From NCBI GenBank assembly GCA_022571515.1, contig JACZXQ010000017.1:1-64000 (forward strand): a stretch of 64,000 nt of DNA. Reading direction: 5' to 3'. The notes beneath the pieces are model-generated. The model was given only the letters and a program-made list of their open reading frames with translations. It was not told the origin of the DNA and did no database searches. Positions 42,663 to 51,681 of this stretch are shown here, in pieces (within the stretch, counting starts at the first letter, position 1; each line of letters opens with the position of its first letter). The translations under genes and the position numbers were made by a program. The DNA comes from Gemmatimonadota bacterium (lineage in GTDB: Bacteria; Gemmatimonadota; Gemmatimonadetes; Longimicrobiales; Gaopeijiaceae).

Positions 42663-43250
42663 TTAGTCGCCGCCATCCCTCCGGCTCCACTGCGGCACGA
42701 CATGGTTCGTGCGCGCGTATGCGATGGCTTGTCCGAGATGCTCGTGCATGTCCGTTGCGGCGAGCATGATCGCGGTTTGGACGTCCACGCTCCGCCCGAA
42801 AAAGGACGTCCTCCTGTAACGGTCGGTCCCGCTCATGTTCTCGACGATACCGATGGAGTGATCGAAGGCCACGGTGATCTCGTCGATGACCTCGGGCTTT
42901 CGCAGGTCGCCTAGACGGGCGAGTTCGTCGGTGAAACCTGCGCGCACGTGGGCCGGGGCCTCGAAGCCCCACATCGTGGGGAACAGGTAGGCCTCGGCGG
43001 CGGCCAGAGCCATCACGTCCCTCACGGACCGGACGCCCTCCATGGGCCGCCAATCCCAAAAGTCCACGGAGATGGCCTCTGCCAAAGAGGCGTACTTCCC
43101 CTTCATCTCGCGGAGATCGGCGATCTGCGCTTCGTGCATGGTGCGCAGGCGCGGTCCCTCGCCGGGCTCCTCCATCTCCTGGCCATGGGCGGAAAGCGGC
43201 CAGGCTGCGATTGCCACCACGACCCAGGCACTGCGACGTGGTTTCCTCAT
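42663..43250 (-). CDS. Secreted DinB-like four-helix protein
   Basis: 195 aa with signal peptide (AWVVVAIAAWPLSAHGQ). The rest fits the DinB/YfiT fold: EISVDFWDWRPMEGVRSVRDVM-type start (SVDFWDWRPMEGVRS), DHSIGIV with a possible metal His and MHEHLGQAIAYARTNHVVPQW with two more. DinB-like enzymes are often thiol S-transferases, but exported versions are of unknown function. It is 10 bp after the lipoprotein gene to its right, so both may share a transcript. Confidence 0.72.
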   Translation of the reverse strand: MRKPRRSAWVVVAIAAWPLSAHGQEMEEPGEGPRLRTMHEAQIADLREMKGKYASLAEAISVDFWDWRPMEGVRSVRDVMALAAAEAYLFPTMWGFEAPAHVRAGFTDELARLGDLRKPEVIDEITVAFDHSIGIVENMSGTDRYRRTSFFGRSVDVQTAIMLAATDMHEHLGQAIAYARTNHVVPQWSRRDGGD

Positions 43251-43260
43251 CAGATTACCC

Positions 43261-43629
43261 TCAGAAGGTACAGTTAAACCACATGTTTGAGCACTGGGCC
43301 AGGGTGGGCGTCGAGGGAGTGCACGCGTTGGTATTGGTATTCGTGTAGCGGAACACGAGGGTATGTTGCACGCCTGCGGCCACCGTGAACTTCTCGGATT
43401 CAGAGCCGGGTGTGATCGTGGCGCGATTAACGCCGTCCCAGATCACGTTGTACGTGCGGTTCGTGTTGGAGTTGTTCCTGAACGAGACCAGGGCGGTGTT
43501 GTTCGTTTCACAGGCGCTTTGCGCAGGACCCGTCGAGTCGGACGACGAGCATCCGGTGGCCGAGACCGTGGTTCCAGCGGAGGCGAGAAGGGCGAACAAA
43601 AGTACGGCTTTGTCGCGGAGACGTGGCAT
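43261..43629 (-). CDS. Small lipoprotein of unknown function
   Basis: 122 aa with a lipobox (SATGC, Cys about 27) followed by a Ser-rich linker. The mature part has about 90 residues, rich in Asn and Thr (NNSNTNRTYNVIWDGVNRAT), with four cysteines near the ends (C in SACET, ACTP, QCSN, FNCTF), consistent with two disulfides and a small beta-sandwich. No family recognised. AGAAGG lies at good spacing before ATG 43629. Confidence 0.65.
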   Translation of the reverse strand: MPRLRDKAVLLFALLASAGTTVSATGCSSSDSTGPAQSACETNNTALVSFRNNSNTNRTYNVIWDGVNRATITPGSESEKFTVAAGVQHTLVFRYTNTNTNACTPSTPTLAQCSNMWFNCTF

Positions 43630-44015
43630 GGGGCCCCATCCTTCTAATTGTGTGCTCGGATCGACACTTCAGTATTGCACGCGCACCGGGCGCCCGCAAC
43701 AATCTTTGACCTCGAAGAGCAAGCCGATATCGAGAGCAAGATGTTAATCTCGAGGCGAAGCGATCATCGGTGGGCGCGTCGAACGGGGCTTCGGAGCCTA
43801 TCCGCGACGGTACTCCGAAGAGGCGCACCTCTCCTCCGCGATCACTCCGATCTGACACTGCACGGAATCTGGTCCGCCGGACCTCGAGACACCGGCTGAC
43901 GTGCCCGACGGCCAGCCGCTGAGCAAGAGAGTGGCGGTTGGCGCGTGCAACGTGAGGCACGATTCGTGCATCTAATCCGCGACGACCAGTTCTATCCCTT
44001 TACCGAGGGCCACCC
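43630..44015. other. Intergenic region between divergent envelope genes
   Basis: 386 bp between a minus-strand lipoprotein and a plus-strand outer-membrane gene, so it should hold both promoters. Short frames inside have no ribosome site or family resemblance. I see no tRNA, riboswitch or clear repeat in it. Confidence 0.6.
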
Positions 44016-45323
44016 ATGGTGTGGAGTGTGAGGTGTGTGTGGATCGTAGGATGCCTGACCCTGTTTTTTTCACCGAGCGCTTGGGCGCAGGAGACTCCCT
44101 CGAGCCTCGAAACAGTCCGTGTCTTCATGGATTGCCAGGCCCCGGGCTGCCGCGACTTCGATTTCAACAGGAGAGAAATCCCCTGGGTGAGTTGGGTTCG
44201 TGACCGACAGGATGCTGACATCCACATTCTGGTTTCCTCCACGGCGGCCGGTGGGGGCACGAGCTATGAAATCACGTTCCTTGGCCGGCGCGGCTTCACG
44301 GGAGAGGACAGTGAACTCACGTATATGTCTTCTTCGACGGACACTTCGGACGAGCGTCGGCGCGGACTCGCGGAGAGATTCAAGCATGGATTGCTCGGGT
44401 ACGTGGCCCGGACGCCCATGGCCGAGCGTCTCAGAATCGAGTTCAGCGCGCCCGAAAGCGATGTCGGTGCTGAGGCCGGCGGTGGGGAACAATCACAACC
44501 GCACGACCCGTGGAACCTCTGGGTTTTCGGGGTCACCGTCGGTGGGTCCACCAACGGACAATCCCTCTTCACATCGAAAGCCGTGAACGGGTCCCTCTCA
44601 GCGCGCCGCACGAGCGAGGCGTGGAAGTTCGACTGGCGCTCGATGGTCAATTACAGCGAGAGCAAATTCGAACTTGCCGAGAGCACCGAGACGAGCATCC
44701 GGCGGAGATCGGGAATGGATGTGTTGATCGTAAAGTCCGTCGGCGCACTCTGGGGCGCGGGGATTCGGGCCACCTTGACCTCATCTACGTTCACCAATGA
44801 GGATATACGGCTGCGCATCCAACCTGCCGTGGAGTACAACGTCTTCCCCTACGACGAGTCGAGCCGCCGTTCCCTCACCTTTCAATATCGAATAGGATTC
44901 TCGAGCGTCGAATACGACCAAGTGACGGTGTTCGACAAGATGGAGGAAACCCTTTACGAGCAGAGCCTTACAGCGGCCTTGGGACTACGGCAGCCCTGGG
45001 GCACGGCCAGCGTATCGCTTTCCGGGACGAGCTTCGTGGATGATCTCGATAAGAATGCCCTTTCCGTATTCGGAAACGTGACGTTCCGGATCGTCCGCGG
45101 GCTGAACCTGCGCGTGTTCGGGCTTGCGTCCCGAGTCCGCAACCAGATATTCCTTCCGTCAGCGGGGGCCACGGACACGGACATCCTACTCAGGCGACAG
45201 GCCCTGGAGACGAGCTTCACCTACTTTACCAACTTCAGCCTGTCCTACACGTTCGGCTCGATCTTCAACAACATCGTAAACCCGCGTTTTGGGGGTGGCT
45301 CCGGAGAAATCATCTTCTTCTAG
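44016..45323 (+). CDS. Outer-membrane beta-barrel protein of unknown function
   Basis: 435 aa with signal peptide (VWIVGCLTLFFSPSAWAQE). Residues 28-150 form a soluble alpha/beta region (VRVFMDCQAPGCRDFDFNRR, DADIHILVSS), and the remaining 270 residues are amphipathic strands typical of a 14-16-strand barrel, ending in Phe (GGGSGEIIFF) as outer-membrane proteins do. Related proteins are common hypotheticals in Bacteroidota and Gemmatimonadota. No transport substrate can be assigned. Confidence 0.7.
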   Translation: MVWSVRCVWIVGCLTLFFSPSAWAQETPSSLETVRVFMDCQAPGCRDFDFNRREIPWVSWVRDRQDADIHILVSSTAAGGGTSYEITFLGRRGFTGEDSELTYMSSSTDTSDERRRGLAERFKHGLLGYVARTPMAERLRIEFSAPESDVGAEAGGGEQSQPHDPWNLWVFGVTVGGSTNGQSLFTSKAVNGSLSARRTSEAWKFDWRSMVNYSESKFELAESTETSIRRRSGMDVLIVKSVGALWGAGIRATLTSSTFTNEDIRLRIQPAVEYNVFPYDESSRRSLTFQYRIGFSSVEYDQVTVFDKMEETLYEQSLTAALGLRQPWGTASVSLSGTSFVDDLDKNALSVFGNVTFRIVRGLNLRVFGLASRVRNQIFLPSAGATDTDILLRRQALETSFTYFTNFSLSYTFGSIFNNIVNPRFGGGSGEIIFF

Positions 45324-45385
45324 CAATTCGGCATGAGAAGGTCAACGGCCAGCCTGCACCATGGCCTGGGAACGGCCTCGAGGGC

Positions 45386-46030
45386 TCAGCCGAGCCCGAA
45401 GCAGTAGAAGAAGCCGTTACCGCCTGTGCCCTGGAGGTCCTCCTGGCCGCAGCCTCGAGAGCCGTGCGCCGAATTCCACGAGGTCGGGTTCTGCCCGCCG
45501 CCCTGCCGGTCGTGGTGCCCGACCCGCGCGCTTCCCTCTCCCGCGCTGGTCCAGTTGCTGCACGTGGTGTCTTCCTCGCCCGGGAAGGTGGTCCCGTCCA
45601 GCTGTGAACCGGTGAGGATGTCGTGCATGTTCGGGCTGTCCCCCCGGCCGTTCGTCATCTCGCCCTTTTCGGAGAGGATGGTCTCTTTAGTCAGGTTGTT
45701 GGTGTCGCTGTGCAGGTCGTTAACGTTCGCCGCGATCTGGATCCCCGCGAAATTGAACCAGGGCCCTTCACCGATCCGGTCGCGAGCGTTGACCGCGGGC
45801 ATGGCGTCGGTGGCGGTCGTGCTCAGATACGCGTGCCAGGTCAGGTCTCCCGCTCCTGCGGCGGACGCCAGGTCCTGGCAGTGCTGATCGGCGCCGGACA
45901 GACCACCAAGGGCGGCGCCGTCGCCCGGACCCGTGCTGGTGATGAAGAAGTTCATAGAGGTACTTTGTGCGAGTGCCGTCTGGGGGGCCAGCAGCGTGAG
46001 CGCCACGAGAAGAAAGGCCAGCCTGGTCAT
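45386..46030 (-). CDS. Secreted lectin-like (DUF1554-type) protein
   Basis: 214 aa from ATG 46030 with AAGGAG six bases upstream. The signal peptide is TRLAFLLVALTLLAPQTALA. The mature protein has the pattern GGLSGADQHCQDLASAAGAG, TWHAYLSTTA, VNARDRIGEGPW, MHDILTGSQLDGT, GHHDRQGGG and CGQEDLQGTGGNGFFYCF, shared by secreted proteins usually annotated lectin or DUF1554. The four cysteines probably form two disulfides. A carbohydrate ligand is inferred from the family name only. Confidence 0.72.
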   Translation of the reverse strand: MTRLAFLLVALTLLAPQTALAQSTSMNFFITSTGPGDGAALGGLSGADQHCQDLASAAGAGDLTWHAYLSTTATDAMPAVNARDRIGEGPWFNFAGIQIAANVNDLHSDTNNLTKETILSEKGEMTNGRGDSPNMHDILTGSQLDGTTFPGEEDTTCSNWTSAGEGSARVGHHDRQGGGQNPTSWNSAHGSRGCGQEDLQGTGGNGFFYCFGLG

Positions 46031-46105
46031 GTCAGCTCCTTGGTTTCTCCGAAAAAATGGGGGGCTACGCAATATAGGGTACGACACGCTGGCCCGCCCC
46101 GTTGC

Positions 46106-47476
46106 TCAGGTGTTCTGAAACCAACCGAGGCGGGTGCCGACGAGGTAGATGGCCCCGCCCACGGCCATCGTGCCCAGGGCCGCCCCGGTGGGTAGCGGCG
46201 CGTCGATCAGGCCGTTGATCCAGGCGGCGATGGTCACGGCCAAGAAGATGACCGCGGGGGCCGGATGAAGGGGCGTCCTGAATAGGGTGGACCCGTCGCC
46301 ACCGGCGCTCCGTCTGCGGCGCCGGACGACGAAGAGTGTGGCCACGGTGAGCCCGTTGAACAGCAACAGGGACGAGCCGATGTAGATCAGCAGTACCTCG
46401 AACGCACCGGTCAACGCGAGGATGGCGGCGAGCCCACCCTGTGCGGCGATGGCGAGGGTCGGCACCACACTTCTGTCGGAGAGCTCGGCCAGGAACCGGG
46501 GCGCCACGCCGTCCCTGGCCATGGCGAAGTAGATTCGCGGGCCCACTGCCATCATGGCGCTCGCCGAGCCGAACATCGCCAGCGCAATCAGGCCGCTCAC
46601 CGCCAGGGAGCCCGTCTCGCCAAAAAGCCTCTCTGCCGCCAGGTGCCCCACAGCGATCGTGGGCTCCCACTCGGCCTCCGGCAGGGCATAGAAAAACAGC
46701 GCGTTGATCAGGACGTAGGCCACCATCACGAACAGCGTGCCGCCCAGAATCGCCTTGGGAAGGTTCTTGCTCGGTTCCCGAACCTCGCCTGCGATGTAGG
46801 CCGCCGCGTTCCACCCCGCGTACGCGTAGCTAACCTGGATGAAGGCCACCCACCAGCTACTCTGCGGCTGCGTGCGGGCCATGAGCCCGGACCACTCACC
46901 GTTACCGGTCGAGAAGCCCGCGACGACCATCACGCCGATCGAACCGACCACGAGCGTGGCGAGGACCGTTTGTAGGCTGCCGCTCCAGCGAACGCCAATG
47001 CAGTGGACCAGCGTAAGGCCGAGGACCAAGGCGGAAGCTGCGGCCGCCCCCTGGGAAACGCCGAGGCCGGCGATGAGCGGCGCCTCGGGGTCCCAACCGC
47101 CCACCAGCGGCGCAAGGTAGGCCATGGCGCCGAGTGACGAGGCAGCGACGGCGGCCGAGAATCCCACCACGAACGAGGTCCAGCCACTCAGAAATCCCCA
47201 CGCCTGACCGAAACCGTCCGTGAGGAAACGGTACTCCCCGCCGGCGCGAGGCATATGGGTGGCGAGTTCCGAGTAGCAAAGCGCGCCACACATACTGAAC
47301 AAGCCCACCGCGACCCACACCCATAGGGACCCCAGGGCGCTTCCCGTGGCTACGCGCACGAACGCGGGAATGGTGAAGATCCCCGAGCCGATCATGTTGG
47401 TCACCACAAACGCGCCGGCGGCAATCGGCCCAAGGGCGCGGATCAGTCCTTCGGGGGTGTTTCGGTGACTCGTCAC
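46106..47476 (-). CDS. APC-family amino acid permease
   Basis: 456 aa from GTG 47476, whose GTGA overlaps the folK stop; ATG 47506 is an alternative that overlaps folK by 34 bases. About 12 transmembrane segments are present, and GAFVVTNMIGSGIFTIPAF in helix 1 is the unwound APC substrate site (G-x-G-I-F). ELATHMPRAGGEYRF and SYAYAGWNAAAYIAGE are further family hallmarks. An amino acid or amine is the expected substrate, taken up with protons. Its position after folK may be only transcriptional read-through. Confidence 0.85.
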   Translation of the reverse strand: MTSHRNTPEGLIRALGPIAAGAFVVTNMIGSGIFTIPAFVRVATGSALGSLWVWVAVGLFSMCGALCYSELATHMPRAGGEYRFLTDGFGQAWGFLSGWTSFVVGFSAAVAASSLGAMAYLAPLVGGWDPEAPLIAGLGVSQGAAAASALVLGLTLVHCIGVRWSGSLQTVLATLVVGSIGVMVVAGFSTGNGEWSGLMARTQPQSSWWVAFIQVSYAYAGWNAAAYIAGEVREPSKNLPKAILGGTLFVMVAYVLINALFFYALPEAEWEPTIAVGHLAAERLFGETGSLAVSGLIALAMFGSASAMMAVGPRIYFAMARDGVAPRFLAELSDRSVVPTLAIAAQGGLAAILALTGAFEVLLIYIGSSLLLFNGLTVATLFVVRRRRRSAGGDGSTLFRTPLHPAPAVIFLAVTIAAWINGLIDAPLPTGAALGTMAVGGAIYLVGTRLGWFQNT

Positions 47477-47982
47477 GGTGTCGCCGAATCCGTCATCGGC
47501 TCCCATCGTCGTATGACCGCACCTTCCAGCTCCGACTCGTCGAGCAGTTCCCGCACCGTCCGTCCGATCACCGGATGGTGGAGGTCCGGGTTCAGATCGG
47601 CCAGGGGCACGAGCACGAAGGCCCTGTGGTGCAGGCGCGGGTGGGGGAGAACCAGTCCTTCAGCCTCGAGGATCTGATCTCCATAGAACAGGAGATCGAG
47701 GTCGAGCGTGCGGGGCCCCTGCGGCGTTTGCCGCCCGCGTCCGGCCGCGCGTTCGAGGGCGAGTAGTTCGTCCAGGAGGCTTCGTGGTCCCAGGTGCTCC
47801 CCTAGGTCCATCTCGAACACGGCGTTCAAGAAAAGCGGCTGACCCACGACTGGCCCTGCAGGGACGGTCTCGTAGATGGGGGAACTCCGCACCGGGCAAC
47901 GCTCACGCAGCCGGACGAGCGCGCCGTCGAGGTGTGCTTGTCGATCCCCGAGGTTGCTGCCGGCGCCTACGTAGGCCCGCAT
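47473..47982 (-). CDS. folK: 2-amino-4-hydroxy-6-hydroxymethyldihydropteridine pyrophosphokinase (HPPK)
   Basis: 169 aa. YVGAGSNLGDRQAHL at the start, ETVPAGPVVGQPLFLNAVF and GRQTPQGPRTLDLDLLFYG with HPRLHHRAFVL are the HPPK signature; the two Asp in DLDLL bind magnesium-ATP. It transfers pyrophosphate to 6-hydroxymethyl-dihydropterin. Genes in transcription order are folP-folB-folK, with a 1-bp gap after folB, so three consecutive folate steps are made together. Confidence 0.93.
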   Translation of the reverse strand: MRAYVGAGSNLGDRQAHLDGALVRLRERCPVRSSPIYETVPAGPVVGQPLFLNAVFEMDLGEHLGPRSLLDELLALERAAGRGRQTPQGPRTLDLDLLFYGDQILEAEGLVLPHPRLHHRAFVLVPLADLNPDLHHPVIGRTVRELLDESELEGAVIRRWEPMTDSATP

Positions 47983-47983
47983 T

Positions 47984-48355
47984 CTACGCCTCTGTGTCGA
48001 GAGCCCGCCGATGGATCTCCACGCCCGCCGCGGTCACGTCGAGATGGGCGAGCGCCGACGGCTTCCGGATCCGGACGGAGATGTCCGGCATGGGAAACCT
48101 GCTGAGCAACGTGGCCGCGATCTTCTCGGCCAGCGCCTCGATCAGCTTGAACTCCCGTGCCTCGAGGACTTCCACCACGGACTCCCACACGGCGGCGTAG
48201 TCGATCACCTCGGACAACTCGTCCTGATCGACGTCGCCTGTGCCGGGGGTCCACGAGAGGTCGATGATGAGCTGCTGGGGCTCCGACCGCTCGGCCCCGG
48301 TTACGCCGATGCGGGCACGGACACGGCCCTCTTCCAGGAAGACACGGTCACGCAT
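47984..48355 (-). CDS. folB: Dihydroneopterin aldolase
   Basis: 123 aa, standard length. RARIGVTGAERSEPQQLIIDL is the N-terminal strand region. DELSEVIDYAAVWESVVEVL carries the DYA substrate segment, and FKLIEALAEKIAATLL the catalytic-helix L-I-E-x-L-A; SVRIRKPSALAHLDVTAAGVEI completes the fold. It releases glycolaldehyde from dihydroneopterin. It overlaps folP by 8 bases. Confidence 0.92.
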   Translation of the reverse strand: MRDRVFLEEGRVRARIGVTGAERSEPQQLIIDLSWTPGTGDVDQDELSEVIDYAAVWESVVEVLEAREFKLIEALAEKIAATLLSRFPMPDISVRIRKPSALAHLDVTAAGVEIHRRALDTEA

Positions 48356-49145
48356 CGTGGATCGCCTCCGTCACGATGAGCGCCTGCCTTGCGGAGGCCA
48401 CGTCATGCACGCGCACGACGCTGGCGCCGCCGAGCACGCAAATGACCACGGCGGCGATCGTGCCCTCGAGGCGCTGGTCGGGGGGCAGTCCCGTAATGTG
48501 GCCGATGAACGACTTGCGTGAGGGTCCCACGAGGAGCGGCGCACCGAGGTCGGCCAGCTCGCTGAGCCTGCTCAGGATCTCGCAGCTCTGGGCGGCGGTC
48601 TTCGCGAACCCAATCCCGGGATCGACGTACACCTCATTGATGCCGGCTTCCCTCGCCTGCGCGATGCCTCGGGAGAGCTCGTCTCTCACCTCGTGGACCA
48701 CGTCGTCATAGTCGGTCAAGGTGGCCATGGTCTCGGGTGTGCCGCGCATGTGCATGTGGACGTAGCCAGCTCCTAGACCCGCTACAGTGCCCAACATCTC
48801 GGGATCGCGGCCACCGGTGACATCGTTCACGATGCGGGCGCCGGCATCGACCGCACGGCGGGCCACTGAGGCCTTCCAGGTATCGATCGAGATGAGCGCG
48901 CCACCGATTCGGCCCGCAAGACCTTCGATGACGGGTAGCACTCGAGCCATCTCCTCGTCGGCGGACACGGGCTGGGCGCCGGGTCGCGTGCTCTCGCCTC
49001 CGATGTCGATAAGGTCCGCACCCTCTTCGACCAGCGTGCGCGCGTACGCGATGGCCCTGGGGGCATCCAAGAAATCGGCGCCGTCCGAGAAGGAGTCGGG
49101 CGTCACGTTGACGACGCCCATGATACGCGTACGGGGAGCGTTCAG
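48348..49145 (-). CDS. folP: Dihydropteroate synthase
   Basis: 265 aa if initiated at CTG 49145, 257 aa from ATG 49121. I prefer CTG because CAGGAG precedes it and it adds NAPRTRI, which most DHPS have before MGVVNVTPDSFSDG. DLIDIGGESTRPGAQPV, RIVNDVTGG, DPGIGFAKT and GPSRKSFIG are the pterin and pABA sites, in order. It joins pABA to the pterin pyrophosphate. The enzyme is the sulfonamide target; no resistance-type insertion is visible. Confidence 0.94.
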   Translation of the reverse strand: MNAPRTRIMGVVNVTPDSFSDGADFLDAPRAIAYARTLVEEGADLIDIGGESTRPGAQPVSADEEMARVLPVIEGLAGRIGGALISIDTWKASVARRAVDAGARIVNDVTGGRDPEMLGTVAGLGAGYVHMHMRGTPETMATLTDYDDVVHEVRDELSRGIAQAREAGINEVYVDPGIGFAKTAAQSCEILSRLSELADLGAPLLVGPSRKSFIGHITGLPPDQRLEGTIAAVVICVLGGASVVRVHDVASARQALIVTEAIHDA

Positions 49146-49159
49146 GATATCGGCTCCTG

Positions 49160-50374
49160 TTATTCGTATCTGAGCGCGTCGATAGGGTCGAGGCGGGCCG
49201 CGCGGCGAGCGGGCCAGATGCCGAAAAAGAGCCCGATCGCGACGCTGAAGCCCAGGGCTATCAGGATCGCGTCAACTGAAACTGCCGTCTCCCAGTTGGC
49301 GATCCGGGTCATGGCTCTCGAGCCGCCGATTCCGGCCGCCACTCCCAGGACCCCGCCCATCCCACAGAGGACCGTCGCCTCGACCAGGAACTGGAATAGG
49401 ATGGCGTTGCGCGTGGCGCCCAGCGCCTTGCGGACACCGATCTCACGAGTCCGCTCGGTGACGCTGACGAGCATGATGTTCATGATGCCGATGCCACCCA
49501 CGAGCAAGCTGATGGCCGCGATGCCTGCGAGAAGCAGCGTGAAGGTGGCCGTGGCCTCGTTGGCCGTCTCCAGAAGCTCGGCCGAGTTGCGGATCGTGAA
49601 GTCCACGTCTCCGCCCGGGGTGATCTTGTGCTGCCGGCGGAGCCCGCGGTCGATGTCGGCAAAGGCCTGGTCCATCTGACGGCCGTCGTTCACCAGTGCC
49701 AGGATGGATGATAGCCGTCGCCGGCCGCCGAAGAGCCTGTACTGGGCTGTGGAGATGGGTATGAAGACCTGGTTGTCAGGGTTGAAGCCGCGCGAATCAC
49801 CCTTCTCAGCGAGCACGCCAATGACCTCGAAGGGTTGCCCTCTGATCTGTATCGTGGCGCCGACCAGGAGTTCGGTGGGTGTTCCGAGAGCCTCGGGGAT
49901 CTCGTGCCCCAGGACGGCCACCCTGCGCCGGCCTTGGTTCTCGCCAGGGGTGAAGAAGCGGCCCATCACCACTTCGTGGTTGTAGATGCTGAAATACTCG
50001 GGCCAGGTGCCCACGACCTGGTTGTTCGAATTCCAACGGAGATAGGCCAGTTGTGTCCTGGATGAGATCACGGGCACGATGGTCAGGAGGCCCCCCGAAG
50101 CGTTCCGCAGGGCTTCGGCATCGTCTACAGTGAGATCCTCGGTGTCACCGGTCGCCACACCTCCGAAATGGCGCTGGTTGGCCCGGATCGTGAGCACGTT
50201 CGTGCCCATCCGGTCGATCTGGTCTGCGACGGAGCGCTGTGCGCCTTCCCCCAGCGAGACCATGGCGATCACGGCCGAGATCCCGATCACGACGCCGAGC
50301 GTCGTGAGAATCGACCGCAGCGCGTTGGCGCGAATCGCCCCCAACGCAACCATCACAATTTCGAAAGCGATCAT
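49160..50374 (-). CDS. MacB/FtsX-type ABC transporter permease
   Basis: 404 aa with GGAGG before ATG 50374. Transmembrane helix 1 (LTTLGVVIGISAVIAMVSLG), a periplasmic MacB_PCD domain (residues 45-245) and three C-terminal helices with TREIGVRKALGATRNAIL and PARRAARLDPIDALRYE mark it as the standard one-copy MacB permease. No ATP-binding partner and no membrane-fusion protein gene is adjacent, so it is an orphan here or works with a partner elsewhere. It starts the run that continues into folP 14 bp later. Confidence 0.88.
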   Translation of the reverse strand: MIAFEIVMVALGAIRANALRSILTTLGVVIGISAVIAMVSLGEGAQRSVADQIDRMGTNVLTIRANQRHFGGVATGDTEDLTVDDAEALRNASGGLLTIVPVISSRTQLAYLRWNSNNQVVGTWPEYFSIYNHEVVMGRFFTPGENQGRRRVAVLGHEIPEALGTPTELLVGATIQIRGQPFEVIGVLAEKGDSRGFNPDNQVFIPISTAQYRLFGGRRRLSSILALVNDGRQMDQAFADIDRGLRRQHKITPGGDVDFTIRNSAELLETANEATATFTLLLAGIAAISLLVGGIGIMNIMLVSVTERTREIGVRKALGATRNAILFQFLVEATVLCGMGGVLGVAAGIGGSRAMTRIANWETAVSVDAILIALGFSVAIGLFFGIWPARRAARLDPIDALRYE

Positions 50375-50556
50375 GGTCCCGCTCCCTCCTACCTCGCAAG
50401 ACTACTGACTCCAGGTGCAAGCTACGGCGGTCAGACCAACCCGCAAAGCGCGGGCGGCCCTCCACCCTAAGACACCGTGACACCGCGATTCGCTGGCTGG
50501 TAGCGACACAGAGGCAGGAGAAGACGTGCACGGGATCGGCGTATTGAAAGCGCCCG

Positions 50557-51435
50557 TCACCAGCACCTGTACGGATAGTACTCCAACTCCAGATCCTCCT
50601 TGAGCCTAGCCGCGATCGCGGCCAGGTCTGGGCGGTTCTCCGGCACATCCTTCTCGGCTACCCCGTCGGGAGAGATCGTGACGGTGCCTGTCCTGCTGAT
50701 GAAGAGCTTCTTGGCCTTGGCGCGAACGACCTGAACCCCGTCTTCGCCCATGCCGGCACGAGCGTATTTTACGTCGCCTTCGCCTATCACCTTGAACAAG
50801 GCGCCGAGTACTCCACTCAGGGGCCGTCCCGACGTGCCGCTGATCTTGTCGTAGACCACCATGTCGCCAAAGTCCAGGAGGCGGAACGTCACCTTCTGGC
50901 GGTTGGTCACCTTGAGCTTGGGCACCGAGAGCGTGTCGATGAAGCTGTACTTGTCCTGACCGTCTTCGCGGTCGGGCCAGGTGATGCCGACGTTCACGGC
51001 GAGCGCAGGCTCCAGGCCCTTCTTCACTTGTAGGACGATGCTGTCCGACCGGTATTCGAGCCGAGTCTCTTGATCCAGGTGAAGCGCCCAAAGCATGTGG
51101 GCCGGCGCGCGTTCAGCCTCGTCGATGCCGATGCCGGCCAGCGAAACGAACTCCCAGAAAAGGTCCTTGGCCGGAATCGAGACTACCCCGCCCGCGGGGT
51201 TGAGCGCACTTGCCGTCCGCACCAGACGCAGGAACAAGGCCGACTGGAAGCGCATCCAGTTCGTCGTGGCGAGCAGATCGAACGGCGCCTGCGAGTCGAC
51301 GACCCTGCGCATTTCGCTCGCCAACTCGGCGCGAGAGAGCGTGTCGGCATCGCACCGGGTGGATTGGGCGAGGGAGATGCCGGGAACCGCGAGGATGAGC
51401 AGCGCAGCCAGGAGGAAACCGCCGCGCCACTTCAT
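50557..51435 (-). CDS. Secreted protein of unknown function
   Basis: 292 aa with signal peptide (GGFLLAALLILAVPGISLAQ). No known domain is recognised. One cysteine lies near each end (STRCDAD and YYPYRCW), so a disulfide linking the termini is possible. Middle segments are beta-rich (TRLEYRSDSIVLQVKKGLEP, DKYSFIDTLSVPKLKV, KLFISRTGTVTISPDGVAEKD). It is divergent from the Tat-exported gene at 51682, with the poly-C tract between them. Confidence 0.6.
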   Translation of the reverse strand: MKWRGGFLLAALLILAVPGISLAQSTRCDADTLSRAELASEMRRVVDSQAPFDLLATTNWMRFQSALFLRLVRTASALNPAGGVVSIPAKDLFWEFVSLAGIGIDEAERAPAHMLWALHLDQETRLEYRSDSIVLQVKKGLEPALAVNVGITWPDREDGQDKYSFIDTLSVPKLKVTNRQKVTFRLLDFGDMVVYDKISGTSGRPLSGVLGALFKVIGEGDVKYARAGMGEDGVQVVRAKAKKLFISRTGTVTISPDGVAEKDVPENRPDLAAIAARLKEDLELEYYPYRCW

Positions 51436-51582
51436 CGGCCCTGTCGCTCTGCGTGCGCCGGTCTCTCAGCGACGAACCATTGGATGCCGTCCATTCAACA
51501 CCCTCGGGTTGAGGCTCCAACGCGAATGTCGTGCTGGGGCCTCGCCCATGCAAGATCGCTGGAGAGTCTACATGAGAGCCGG

Positions 51583-51594
51583 CCCCCCCCCCCC
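51583..51594 (+). repeat. 12-base poly-C tract between divergent genes
   Basis: Twelve consecutive C lie about 90 bp upstream of the Tat-exported gene and 150 bp upstream of the divergent secreted protein. Long G/C runs in promoter regions can slip during replication and change expression; they are also prone to sequencing error. Confidence 0.9.
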
Positions 51595-51681
51595 GAGTTC
51601 AGAGCTTTGACCTCGATCCTTTCCTCCGCGCAAAGCCAAGTCCTATATTGCGAGTAGGGATCCCGCCGGAGGAGGATGGAG

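Noticed and set aside
43630-44015. Possible RNA gene in the 386-bp gap
   Set aside because: No tRNA cloverleaf, riboswitch core or strong hairpin could be found by eye.
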